From NCBI GenBank assembly GCA_015068305.1, contig SVKV01000016.1, positions 1-42,250 of the forward strand: a stretch of DNA of 42,250 nucleotides, given 5' to 3'. Shown piece after piece: positions 1-7,230 of this stretch. Source of the DNA: Oscillospiraceae bacterium (GTDB taxonomy: Bacteria > Bacillota > Clostridia > Oscillospirales > Oscillospiraceae). Below the pieces are notes generated by a model. It saw nothing but the letters and a program-made list of their open reading frames with translations, was not told the origin of the DNA and made no database searches. The translations under genes were made by a program, and so were the position numbers. Position 1 is the stretch's first letter. Every line of letters begins with the position of its first letter.

Positions 1-156
1 AATATTACTCAAGAATTTTCGTTGGCTTAATTTCGATTTCAAATCGATCTTAAACAATTTAAAATTGTCCAAGGTGTTCTTAGTTCGTCTTTCACGTTAT
101 TCAATTTACAAGGTACAGTGTCGTTCGGTGGCGTTCATTTCATGTCCGCCGCGAAC
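1..156 (-). other. Inferred 16S rRNA operon leader (rRNA gene lies beyond position 1)
   Basis: Read on the minus strand, this AT-rich stretch starts at the predicted start site of the nearest tandem promoter and runs off the window. At 96-120 it contains CCTTGTAAATTGAATA, which resembles the boxA-type antitermination sequence found in Firmicute rRNA leaders and spacers. Two short inverted repeats follow: ACAATTT/AAATTGT near 54-70 and CGATTT/AAATCG near 32-47. The end, AGCCAACGAAAATTC, is the kind of sequence seen just before the 5' end of clostridial 16S genes. No rRNA sequence itself is inside the window, so the assignment rests on the leader and on three strong tandem promoters. Confidence 0.7.
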
Positions 157-162
157 TTTTAT

Positions 163-191
163 ATGTTAGCACATCTTAATCCGTTTGTCAA
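163..191 (-). promoter_or_regulatory. rRNA-type promoter P1 (nearest to the leader)
   Basis: Minus strand: -35 TTGACA (186-191), a 17-bp spacer and -10 TAACAT (163-168). Upstream lies an A-rich UP-like stretch (TTGAAAAAAG). It is the third of three similar units. Confidence 0.85.
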
Positions 192-271
192 GAACTTTTT
201 TCAAATTCTTCGAAAAACTTTTTAAGTTGCGGTTGTCCTCCCGGCAACGCCGTTCATCAGACAACTTTTAT

Positions 272-300
272 ATATTAGCAGATGTTCCAGAATTTGTCAA
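272..300 (-). promoter_or_regulatory. rRNA-type promoter P2
   Basis: Minus strand: -35 TTGACA (295-300), a 17-bp spacer and -10 TAATAT (272-277). It has the same A-rich upstream tract as P1 and lies 109 bp upstream of it. Confidence 0.88.
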
Positions 301-374
301 GCACTTTTTTCAAGTTTCACAAAATTTCTTTCGTTTCCGCCCTTTTGCGACGCCGTTTTTCCGGCGACTTGCAT

Positions 375-403
375 ATACTACCACTTACTGCATTGTTTGT
401 CAA
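375..403 (-). promoter_or_regulatory. rRNA-type promoter P3 (distal)
   Basis: Minus strand: -35 TTGACA (398-403), a 17-bp spacer and -10 TAGTAT (375-380), 103 bp upstream of P2. Between P3 and P2 the transcript could form a GTCGCCG/CGGCG hairpin (about 351-372). Confidence 0.82.
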
Positions 404-485
404 GGGTTTTCTTTAAACTTTTTCAGAGTTAAACAGTTGCTTAGACTGTTTCATTTTTGGCCATCTTCCGCGAAGCATCTGTCTT

Positions 486-914
486 TCAGTCACGGACAGA
501 TATATTGCTGCTGATTTCTGCCAGGGCATCGCCGGCATCATAGATGCTTTCCTCCCGGTTCGCAAGATCCCCCAGGCTTACCATGCCGCAAAGTCTGCCC
601 TTTTCCACCACAGGCAGCCTCCGGATCTGCTTCCTGCCCATAAGGCCCGCAGCGAGCCCCGCCTCCATATCCGGCGACGCTGTCACCAGATTTGAGGTCA
701 TCACATCCCGGACTTTCATATCCCCGGTGCCCCCGGAAGCCATGCACCGGGTCACCAGGTCCCGGTCCGTCACCAGGCCTAAAAGTCTTCCTTCCCGGCT
801 GCAGACCGGCATGCTGCCGATGTTATAGCGGCTCAGCATCCGGGCCGCCACCGCCACAGTTTCCTCCGGGTTTACCGTTACCACATTTCGGGTCATCAAT
901 TCCTTCAGTTTCAT
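486..914 (-). CDS. Two-CBS-domain protein
   Basis: This 142-residue protein consists almost entirely of a tandem CBS pair (Bateman module). Residues 1-55 begin MKLKELMTRNVVTV and hold the first repeat. The second repeat starts at MKVRDVMTSNLVTASP and ends with RLPVVEKGRLCGMVSLGDLA. Stand-alone CBS pairs usually bind adenine nucleotides and act as energy or redox sensors; the ligand and partner cannot be read from the sequence. I chose the ATG at 914 because GGAGGG sits just upstream, and because a longer reading frame to 1001 would cross the terminator of the preceding glycyl-tRNA synthetase gene. It ends 70 bp before the distal rRNA-type promoter, which points the same way. Confidence 0.88.
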   Translation of the reverse strand: MKLKELMTRNVVTVNPEETVAVAARMLSRYNIGSMPVCSREGRLLGLVTDRDLVTRCMASGGTGDMKVRDVMTSNLVTASPDMEAGLAAGLMGRKQIRRLPVVEKGRLCGMVSLGDLANREESIYDAGDALAEISSNISVRD

Positions 915-954
915 CGGGATCCCTCCGGAGGAAGTGTTGCCCATTTCCGGATCT

Positions 955-990
955 TTTATACAAAGAGCCCCGGAACTTTCGTTCCGGGGC
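955..990 (-). terminator. Terminator after glycyl-tRNA synthetase gene
   Basis: A perfect 10-bp stem (967-976 with 981-990, GCCCCGGAAC) with a GAAA tetraloop on the minus strand, followed by TCTTTGTAT. It separates the glycyl-tRNA synthetase gene from the CBS gene. Confidence 0.8.
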
Positions 991-1008
991 CGGCTATACA
1001 ATATAGAA

Positions 1009-2439
1009 TTAGTAAGCGATCTTTGCCTCGATGTAGCTCTTCAGCTCAGCGATGGGGATACGGACCTGCTCCATGGTGTCGCGGTCACGGACGGTGACAC
1101 AGTTATCAGCGGGAGTGTTCTCGTCGCCAACAGTCTGGAAGTCCACGGTGATGCACAGGGGGGTGCCGATCTCATCCTCGCGGCGGTAGCGCTTGCCGAT
1201 GGAGCCGGCATCGTCGAAGTCCACCATGAAGTACTTCTGCAGATCGTGGTAGATCTCCTCAGCGGCAGGGCTCAGCTTCTTGGAAAGGGGCAGGACAGCG
1301 CACTTGTAGGGAGCCAGAGCGGGATGCAGGCGCAGCACGGTGCGGATATCGGCGTTGCCCTTCTTGTCGGTGCCCACAACTTCTTCGTCGTAAGCTTCGC
1401 ACAGGAAGGCCAGGGTCACGCGGTCGCAGCCCAGGGAGGGCTCCACAACGTAGGGGATATAGTGCTCGTTGCGCTCCTGGTCGTAGTAGGTCTGGTCCTT
1501 GCCAGAGTGGGTCTGGTGTGCGTTCAGGTCGAAGTTGGTACGGGAAGCGACGCCCCACAGTTCGCCCCAGCCGAAGGGGAAGACGAACTCAAAGTCGGTA
1601 GTGGCATTGGAGTAGTGGGACAGTTCTTCGGGATCGTGGTCGCGCAGGCGCAGGTTCTCATCCTTCATGCCCAGGCCCAGCAGCCAGTTGTGGCAGTATT
1701 CCTTCCAGTACTTGAACCACTCCAGCTCGGTGCCGGGCTGGCAGAAGAACTCCAGCTCCATCTGCTCGAACTCACGGGTACGGAAAGTGAAGTTGCCGGG
1801 GGTAATTTCATTACGGAAAGACTTACCGATCTGGCAGATGCCGAAGGGCAGCTTCCGGCGGGTGGTACGCTGGACATTCTGGAAGTTGACGAAAATGCCC
1901 TGTGCGGTCTCGGGACGCAGATACACCACGTTCTTGGCATCCTCGGTGACACCCTGGAAGGTCTTGAACATCAGGTTGAACTGACGGATGTCGGTCCAGT
2001 TGTGCTTGCCGCAGGTGGGGCAGCAGATGTTGTGCTCTTCCACGAAAGCCTTCATCTCAGCCTGGGAGTAGGCATCGATGGGCTTTTCCAGCTCCACGCC
2101 GTTTTCCTTGCACCAGTCCTCGATGACCTTGTCGGCGCGGAAACGCTCCTTGCACTCCTTGCAGTCCATCAGAGGATCGGAGAAGCCGCCAACGTGACCG
2201 GATGCAACCCAGGTCTGGGGGTTCATCAGGATGGCAGCATCCATACCCACGTTGTAGGGATTTTCCTGGACGAACTTCTTCCACCAGGCCTTCTTGACGT
2301 TATTCTTCAGCTCCACACCCAGGGGGCCGTAGTCCCAGGTATTGGCCAGGCCGCCGTAAATCTCAGAGCCGGCGTAGATGAAGCCGCGGTTCTTGCTCAG
2401 GTTTACGATTTTCTCCATGGTCTTTTCGGTATTTTTCAT
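1009..2439 (-). CDS. glyQS: Glycine--tRNA ligase, dimeric type
   Basis: This enzyme charges tRNA-Gly with glycine in the cytoplasm. The 476-residue protein has the class II synthetase layout of the dimeric (alpha-2) bacterial/eukaryotic type rather than the alpha/beta tetramer. It starts with [24 protein letters not shown], has a four-cysteine-like insertion (DCKECKERF ... [10 protein letters not shown]), carries motif 2 ([21 protein letters not shown]) and motif 3 ([12 protein letters not shown]), and ends in the anticodon-binding domain ([10 protein letters not shown] ... [23 protein letters not shown]). GGAGG lies 9 bp before the ATG at 2439. A consensus promoter sits only about 50 bp upstream, so there is no room for a T-box leader. 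The gene has its own terminators on both sides and appears to be transcribed alone. Confidence 0.97.
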   Translation of the reverse strand: MKNTEKTMEKIVNLSKNRGFIYAGSEIYGGLANTWDYGPLGVELKNNVKKAWWKKFVQENPYNVGMDAAILMNPQTWVASGHVGGFSDPLMDCKECKERFRADKVIEDWCKENGVELEKPIDAYSQAEMKAFVEEHNICCPTCGKHNWTDIRQFNLMFKTFQGVTEDAKNVVYLRPETAQGIFVNFQNVQRTTRRKLPFGICQIGKSFRNEITPGNFTFRTREFEQMELEFFCQPGTELEWFKYWKEYCHNWLLGLGMKDENLRLRDHDPEELSHYSNATTDFEFVFPFGWGELWGVASRTNFDLNAHQTHSGKDQTYYDQERNEHYIPYVVEPSLGCDRVTLAFLCEAYDEEVVGTDKKGNADIRTVLRLHPALAPYKCAVLPLSKKLSPAAEEIYHDLQKYFMVDFDDAGSIGKRYRREDEIGTPLCITVDFQTVGDENTPADNCVTVRDRDTMEQVRIPIAELKSYIEAKIAY

Positions 2440-2492
2440 TTTCTATGTCCTCCAATATCGATATATTTGGATTCTTTTCCTTGTGGTTTCCT

Positions 2493-2521
2493 ATTATACA
2501 GAAATTCTATCCACAAATCAA
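2493..2521 (-). promoter_or_regulatory. Promoter of glycyl-tRNA synthetase gene
   Basis: Minus strand: -35 TTGATT (2516-2521), a 17-bp spacer and -10 TATAAT (2493-2498). The untranslated leader would be about 45 nt. Confidence 0.8.
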
Positions 2522-2535
2522 GTGGTATAATACGC

Positions 2536-2566
2536 AAAAAGCCCCCCTTTTCGGGGAGCTTTTTAT
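2536..2566 (-). terminator. Terminator after plsC
   Basis: AAAAAGC-CCCC / GGGG-GCTTTTT hairpin with a CGAAAA-type loop and T-runs on both sides. It lies directly after the plsC stop codon and could work in both directions. Confidence 0.85.
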
Positions 2567-2567
2567 A

Positions 2568-3398
2568 CTAATCTGCCACCAAATCGGGGCCCAGGTCCTC
2601 CGCCATCAGCCGATAGCACCGGTCGGCGATGTCCACGGTGGTAATACCTTTGAGTTCCTCGGCGGGAATGACCTCCAGAACTTTCATCTCCACATCGGAC
2701 CGCTTCCACTTCATCAGATTCTTCACCACGACCTTGGTATTCTTCAATGTGCACACCACGATGGGCACATTGGCCTTCTGGGCGATCTTGAACACGCCGG
2801 GACGGAAGCGGTGGAGCAGCAGGTCGTCGTCGATTCCGCCTTCCGGGAACACTGCCACGGAAGCCTTGTCTTCCTTCAGAATCCGGATACAGGTGAGGAT
2901 GGTCTTCAGGGCCTCCCGGTCATTTTCCCGGTTGATCAGCTGGCACTGGAGCTTGTGCATCATGGGGCCAATGACGAACATATCCCGGTTCTCCCGCTTG
3001 GAAATAAAGGCCAGCTGATATTTCGCCAGGCAGTAGAGCAGAATGATGGGATCGGAATTGTCGGTATGGTTGCACACCAGCAGGAACCGGCCGTCCTTGG
3101 GCATTTTTTCCAGGCCCGATTTTTTCACATGGATCCGCAGAACCGGCAGAACCGATTCGATAATCAGATCGGTGACCACCCGGTACAGCCGGTCATCTTC
3201 CTCCTGGGGCACATCCTGGTCCACCCGTTTGCACAGGATCATCAGAAAACCAAAGGTCAGCAGGATCAGCATCAGCAGGCTTCCCACCGCCGTCAGCGGC
3301 AGCAGCCAGAGCCAGCTCAGATTCAAAAAAGCACCGGAAGCCAGGCACACCAGCGCGCCAACAATCAAGGACAGGGCAGCAAACGTACCCAGAAGCAT
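2568..3398 (-). CDS. plsC: 1-acyl-sn-glycerol-3-phosphate acyltransferase (PlsC family)
   Basis: It acylates lysophosphatidic acid to phosphatidic acid at the membrane in phospholipid synthesis. Residues 1-55 form a hydrophobic membrane-anchoring region (LLGTFAALSLIVGALVCLASG, then LLPLTAVGSLLMLILLTFGFLMIL). The acyltransferase motifs follow in order: the catalytic NHTDNSD (HX4D form), the substrate-binding block near QLINRENDREALKTI, and FPEGG. At 276 residues it is slightly longer than typical PlsC because of the two-segment N-terminus. The ATG at 3398 is preceded by TTTTGGAGGAATCACG. It has its own promoter and terminator. The exact acyl acceptor is not provable from sequence. Confidence 0.9.
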   Translation of the reverse strand: MLLGTFAALSLIVGALVCLASGAFLNLSWLWLLPLTAVGSLLMLILLTFGFLMILCKRVDQDVPQEEDDRLYRVVTDLIIESVLPVLRIHVKKSGLEKMPKDGRFLLVCNHTDNSDPIILLYCLAKYQLAFISKRENRDMFVIGPMMHKLQCQLINRENDREALKTILTCIRILKEDKASVAVFPEGGIDDDLLLHRFRPGVFKIAQKANVPIVVCTLKNTKVVVKNLMKWKRSDVEMKVLEVIPAEELKGITTVDIADRCYRLMAEDLGPDLVAD

Positions 3399-3431
3399 CG
3401 TGATTCCTCCAAAATTACAAAATTCTTAAGT

Positions 3432-3460
3432 ATTATAGCGCGTTTGGTCCGGCAACTCAA
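3432..3460 (-). promoter_or_regulatory. plsC promoter
   Basis: Minus strand: -35 TTGAGT (3455-3460), a 17-bp spacer and -10 TATAAT (3432-3437), ending about 34 bp before the start codon. Confidence 0.78.
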
Positions 3461-3529
3461 GAAAAAATTGTAAACATTTCCGCTTTTATCACTTTCTTTG
3501 CCGAAAGACTGGAAATTGCCGGTCAATCT

Positions 3530-3538
3530 TGGTATAAT
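3530..3538 (+). promoter_or_regulatory. Extended -10 promoter of the cca operon
   Basis: TGGTATAAT (3530-3538) is an extended -10 element with no good -35 at 17 bp. It lies 35 bp before the start of the first operon gene and is divergent from the plsC promoter. Confidence 0.65.
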
Positions 3539-3573
3539 TCAATATTATGATTGTTTTACCGGGAGGATATCTC

Positions 3574-4308
3574 ATGAAATCACCCTCTTATCTCAAATAT
3601 ACGGCGCTGGCTGCGGGTCTCATCGGCTGCGCACTGCGCATCGCCGTCTACATCTCAGGAACCGACGGCAAAGGTCTGCCGGTTGCAGGCCACTGGTCCC
3701 TGTCCGGACTTTTGGTGCTGACTGCCGCGGCTTTTACCTTCTTCCTTTTGCTGACCCGCACCGTTGCGGGTCCCGCTGAATTCTCCGGCGACGGACTCCG
3801 TTCCCTGTCCGGCGGCATCGGCTCTCTGATTGCTGCCTTTGCATTTTTCCTGGCAGGCATCCCCAATACCATGGGCAGTGCCTTCCAGACTGCCGCAACG
3901 GTGCTGCGTTTCGCTTCCGTCCTCAGTCTGTGCATCGTGGCCTTCTGCCGGTTCGCCGGCCGGAAGCCCTTCTTCCTGCTTCACGGCATCGTCTGCCTGT
4001 ATCTTGCCATGCGGATGGTCAGTCTGTACCGGCTCTGGAGCTCCGATCCCCAGCTCATCGACTACGGCTTCTATCTGGGTGCCTACATCGCCATGATGCT
4101 TACCTGCTATCAGCTTGCAGCCTTTGATGCCGGCTGCGGCAGCCACCAAAAGCTCTGGTTCTGGGGCCTTGTTTCTGTTTATCTGTGCGCTGTATCCCTC
4201 TCCGGCAACCAGGAGCCCCTGATTTTGCTGCTGTGCATGATCTGGATTCTGACCAGTCTGCGCCGTCCCGCTCCTGCCGGAGCGGCTCCGGCACCGGAAG
4301 AGGCCTGA
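3574..4308 (+). CDS. Multi-pass membrane protein, unknown function
   Basis: I do not recognise this 244-residue protein. It has about seven hydrophobic segments separated by short loops (for example TALAAGLIGCALRIAVYI, LSGLLVLTAAAFTFFLLL, GIGSLIAAFAFFLAGIP, FASVLSLCIVAFC and YIAMMLTCYQLAAF) and a short proline/alanine-rich tail (PAPAGAAPAPEEA). It has no catalytic or nucleotide-binding motif. The ATG at 3574 is chosen because GGGAGG lies 7 bp upstream; an ATG at 3547 in the same frame has no ribosome site. The gene ends 3 bp before cca and is the first gene of a four-gene operon. Confidence 0.75.
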   Translation: MKSPSYLKYTALAAGLIGCALRIAVYISGTDGKGLPVAGHWSLSGLLVLTAAAFTFFLLLTRTVAGPAEFSGDGLRSLSGGIGSLIAAFAFFLAGIPNTMGSAFQTAATVLRFASVLSLCIVAFCRFAGRKPFFLLHGIVCLYLAMRMVSLYRLWSSDPQLIDYGFYLGAYIAMMLTCYQLAAFDAGCGSHQKLWFWGLVSVYLCAVSLSGNQEPLILLLCMIWILTSLRRPAPAGAAPAPEEA

Positions 4309-4311
4309 GCC

Positions 4312-5631
4312 ATGCAGATCCCCGATTCTGTCCGATTCTGCCTGGACCGGCTGGAAAATGCCGGATTTGCCGCCTTCGTGGTGGGCGGCTGCGTCCGGGA
4401 TGCCTGTCTGGGTCTGGAACCCTCCGACTGGGATATGTGCACCGCCGCGCTTCCCGAGCAGACGGAATCAATCTTTTCCGACCGCCGTCTGGTGCTGGCC
4501 GGTAAAAAGCACGGCACCGTGGGGGTGGTCACCGATTCCGGTGTGGTGGAGATCACCACCTTCCGCACAGAGGGTGACTACCGGGACAACCGGCACCCGG
4601 AATGGGTGAAATTCGTCCCGGATATTGAAGCGGATCTGGCCCGGCGGGATTTTACCGTCAACGCCATGGCCTACTCCCCCACGCGGGGATTCGCCGATCC
4701 CTTTGGGGGCCGGTCGGACCTGGAAGCAAAGATCCTCCGGACCGTGGGTGACCCGGAAAGAAGATTCCGGGAGGATGCGCTGCGGATCTTGCGGGGCGTC
4801 CGGTTCTCGGTGCGCTACGGTCTGATGCCCGAAGAAAAGACCCTGGATGCCATGATCTCCCTTCGGAGTTTGATGGACACTCTGGCCCGGGAACGGGTTT
4901 TTGAAGAGTTATGTAAACTTATCGTGCAGATTTCTGCGGATGAGCTTCGGACCTTCGCACCGATTCTGGCAGCTGCCATCCCGGAGCTGGAAGCAACCAT
5001 CGGTTTTCAGCAGCACAACCCTCACCATATTCACGATGTATTCGGCCACACCGCCTGTGTGGTGGAGGCCGTCCCGGCGGAGCTGGCATTGCGGTGGGCT
5101 GCCCTACTCCATGACATCGCCAAGCCCGCCACCTTTTCTCTGGATGAATCCGGCAGGGGCCATTTCTACGGCCACGGCAAAGAAAGCGCCGCCATGGCAA
5201 ACGCCATTTTGCTGCGGCTGAAGGCACCCACCGCCCTCCGGGAGCGGGTGGTACTGCTGATCGGGCAGCACATGAATCCGCTGATCCCGGACCGCAAGAT
5301 CCTGCGGCGGCGGCTCAGCACCTTCGGCAGCGAGGCAGTCTGGCAGCTGCTTGCCCTCCAGGAAGCGGACTGGGGCGGCAAAGGCACCGATGAGCCCCGG
5401 GAAAACGGAGATTTCCGGGAGATCCGGCAGATTCTGCAGCAGATTGAGGCAGAGAACGCCTGTCTTTCCCTGAAAAATCTGGCAGTTTCCGGCCATGATC
5501 TGATGGCGCTGGGCTTTGCCGGCCCGGCCATCGGGAAAATACTGAATCACCTGCTCAGTCTGGTTCTGGAGGAGCAGCTTCCCAACGAAAAAAATGCGCT
5601 GCTGGAAGCAGCCAAGGAGGTACAACCATGA
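4312..5631 (+). CDS. cca: CCA-adding tRNA nucleotidyltransferase with HD domain
   Basis: It adds or repairs the 3' CCA end of tRNAs. The nucleotidyltransferase head (residues 1-150) has VVGGCVRD (Gly25-Gly26) and the metal-binding pair in SDWDMCT (Asp39, Asp41), followed by RRDFTVNAMAY and the nucleotide-recognition segment EDALRILRGVRFSVRYG. The second half holds an HD phosphohydrolase-type domain (HHIHDVFGHT ... ALLHDIAKP ... FYGHGKESA). At 439 residues it matches class II bacterial enzymes with a C-terminal HD domain. The start follows the preceding stop by 3 bp, and the stop overlaps the next ATG by 4 bp (ATGA), so translation is coupled. Confidence 0.95.
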   Translation: MQIPDSVRFCLDRLENAGFAAFVVGGCVRDACLGLEPSDWDMCTAALPEQTESIFSDRRLVLAGKKHGTVGVVTDSGVVEITTFRTEGDYRDNRHPEWVKFVPDIEADLARRDFTVNAMAYSPTRGFADPFGGRSDLEAKILRTVGDPERRFREDALRILRGVRFSVRYGLMPEEKTLDAMISLRSLMDTLARERVFEELCKLIVQISADELRTFAPILAAAIPELEATIGFQQHNPHHIHDVFGHTACVVEAVPAELALRWAALLHDIAKPATFSLDESGRGHFYGHGKESAAMANAILLRLKAPTALRERVVLLIGQHMNPLIPDRKILRRRLSTFGSEAVWQLLALQEADWGGKGTDEPRENGDFREIRQILQQIEAENACLSLKNLAVSGHDLMALGFAGPAIGKILNHLLSLVLEEQLPNEKNALLEAAKEVQP

Positions 5632-6428
5632 AAATCGCTATTGTCACCGGTGCCAGCTCCGGCATGGGCCGGGAATTTGTCCTGCAGCTTTCCCGGTATG
5701 TTTCCGTGGATGAGATCTGGGCCGTCGCCCGCCGGGCGGAGGCTCTGGAAACTCTGAAGGCAGAATCCCCCGTTCCGGTCCGGCCCATTTCCATGGATCT
5801 TTGCGAGGATGCCAGCTTTGCCGCTCTGGAGCAGCTTCTTGAGGCCGAAAAGCCCGATATCCGGCTGCTGGTCAACGGCGCAGGCTTCGGCAAATTCGGT
5901 TCTTTTGAAAAAGTCAGCATCGAGGACGACTGCCGGATGATCCAGCTCAACTGCACCGCCCTGGTGCGCATGACCCGGCTGTGCCTGCCCTACATGGCCT
6001 CCGGCAGCCATATCCTCCAGCTGGACAGTCTCTCTGCCTTCCAGCCCGTGCCCTACATCACCACCTACGGCGCCACCAAGGCCTTTGTCCTGAGCTACTC
6101 CCGGGCCATGAACCAGGAGCTGAAGCCCCGGGGCATCCGCTGTATGGCCATGAATCCCGGCTGGGTCAAAACCGAGTTCTTCAATCATGCCTTCCAGACC
6201 AACGACGGCAACGAGGTGCAGTATTTCGACCGGCTCTATGAGGCAAAGGACTGCGTGGCCACGGGACTGAAGGATCTTTACAAAACAAAGAAGGATTACT
6301 CCGTCCACGGTCTGCCCGTCAAGACCCAGGTGAAGATGGTAAAACTCGTCCCCCACAACATCGTCATGAAGATCTGGCTGAATCAGCAGAAGAAACCCAA
6401 AAACAACGTGGGTCTGACCACTGAATAA
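5628..6428 (+). CDS. Short-chain dehydrogenase/reductase
   Basis: This 266-residue classical SDR is an NAD(P)-dependent oxidoreductase. TGASSGMG (residues 7-14) is the dinucleotide-binding motif, NGAGFG matches the NNAG position, the catalytic serine lies in LDSLSAF, and the catalytic pair is Tyr147/Lys151 (YGATK), followed by NPGWVKTEF. The basic-hydrophobic C-terminus (KMVKLVPHNIVMKIWLNQQKK) resembles SDRs that associate with membranes. AAGGAGG at the end of cca serves as ribosome site and the start overlaps the cca stop by 4 bp. The substrate is unknown. Confidence 0.9.
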   Translation: MKIAIVTGASSGMGREFVLQLSRYVSVDEIWAVARRAEALETLKAESPVPVRPISMDLCEDASFAALEQLLEAEKPDIRLLVNGAGFGKFGSFEKVSIEDDCRMIQLNCTALVRMTRLCLPYMASGSHILQLDSLSAFQPVPYITTYGATKAFVLSYSRAMNQELKPRGIRCMAMNPGWVKTEFFNHAFQTNDGNEVQYFDRLYEAKDCVATGLKDLYKTKKDYSVHGLPVKTQVKMVKLVPHNIVMKIWLNQQKKPKNNVGLTTE

Positions 6429-6431
6429 CCC

Positions 6432-7166
6432 ATGGCGGAATTTATCATGGAGATCGCCGGACACACCGGCCGGGTCACTTCCCTCTTTGACAGCACGCCC
6501 CATCAGTTTTCCCGGTATCTGACGGACCGGGCGCCGGAATTTTCCGTCGCCGTAAGGGAAGCCGATCTTCCCTTTGAGCAGGCGGAGCTGGACCGGGAAG
6601 CCCTGGAAGAGGGCTTCAAGCGCAGAGTATTCACAGACCCCTTCCTGGAGCGGGCCGCCATCCAGCGGAAATTTGCCGAGCATCTGATCCTTCACGACAC
6701 CCTCCTGGTCCACGGCAGCACCGTGGCTGTGGACGGAAAGGCCTATCTCTTCGCCGCTCGCAGCGGCACCGGAAAATCCACCCACACCCGGCTGTGGATG
6801 GCAGCTTTCGGAGGCCGAGCCCTGATGGTCAACGACGACAAGCCGTTTCTGGAAATTACCGATGCTGCTGTTCTGGCCCACGGCTCCCCCTGGAGCGGAA
6901 AGCACGGCCTGGACACCAACATCTGCGTTCCTCTGGCGGGAATCTGCCTGCTGGAACGGGGTGCGGAGAATGTGATCCGCCGGGCTTCTCCCCAGGAACT
7001 GCTTCCCATGCTCCTGCACGAAAGCTACTGTCCCCGGGACCCCGGACAGTATGACCGATACCGGGCCCTGGTGGAAGAGCTTGCCCGCCGGGTACCCCTG
7101 TGGCGCATGGACTGCAACCGGGAACCGGAAGCAGCACAGATGGCCCACAATGCCATGTCCCAATAA
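6432..7166 (+). CDS. HprK-like P-loop protein (HPr kinase/PEPCK-fold family)
   Basis: This 244-residue protein resembles small stand-alone relatives of HPr serine kinase. The N-terminal half (residues 1-85) has no known motif. A segment LLVHGSTVAVDGKAYLFAARSGTGKSTHTRLW follows, with Walker A at about 114-121 preceded by the typical surface-exposed His-Gly. LMVNDDKPFLEI is the acidic Walker-B-like strand. Real HprK is longer, about 310 residues, and has an N-terminal DRTGG-like domain that I do not see, so this is unlikely to be the carbon catabolite HPr kinase. Related proteins are often next to peptide-modification genes, but none is present here. It is the last gene of the cca operon, 3 bp after the SDR. 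The phosphorylated partner is unknown. Confidence 0.75.
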   Translation: MAEFIMEIAGHTGRVTSLFDSTPHQFSRYLTDRAPEFSVAVREADLPFEQAELDREALEEGFKRRVFTDPFLERAAIQRKFAEHLILHDTLLVHGSTVAVDGKAYLFAARSGTGKSTHTRLWMAAFGGRALMVNDDKPFLEITDAAVLAHGSPWSGKHGLDTNICVPLAGICLLERGAENVIRRASPQELLPMLLHESYCPRDPGQYDRYRALVEELARRVPLWRMDCNREPEAAQMAHNAMSQ

Positions 7167-7170
7167 AAAC

Positions 7171-7205
7171 AGCCCCTCCTGCGATAAGCAGGAGGGGCTT
7201 TCTGA
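7171..7205. terminator. Bidirectional terminator between convergent operons
   Basis: A perfect 12-bp stem AGCCCCTCCTGC (7171-7182) with 7188-7199 and a GATAA loop. On plus it is followed by TTCT. On minus it is followed by GTTTTTATT, a better tail. Confidence 0.88.
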
Positions 7206-7230
7206 TGCTATGCTGGAATCAAATCAGGAA

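Noticed and set aside
185..514. A 109-codon plus-strand frame at the left end
   Set aside because: It covers the three promoters, is rich in Phe from T-runs, and has no ribosome site.
2440..2492. T-box leader before glycyl-tRNA synthetase gene
   Set aside because: The consensus promoter lies about 50 bp before the start codon, so there is no room for a T-box and no antiterminator sequence is seen.
934..2571. A 545-codon plus-strand open frame opposite the glycyl-tRNA synthetase gene
   Set aside because: It is the antisense shadow of a well-conserved gene, low in complexity (many Leu/Val/Gly), with no ribosome site. The same holds for the long antisense frames at 23604-25094, 30480-32810 and 39589-41772.
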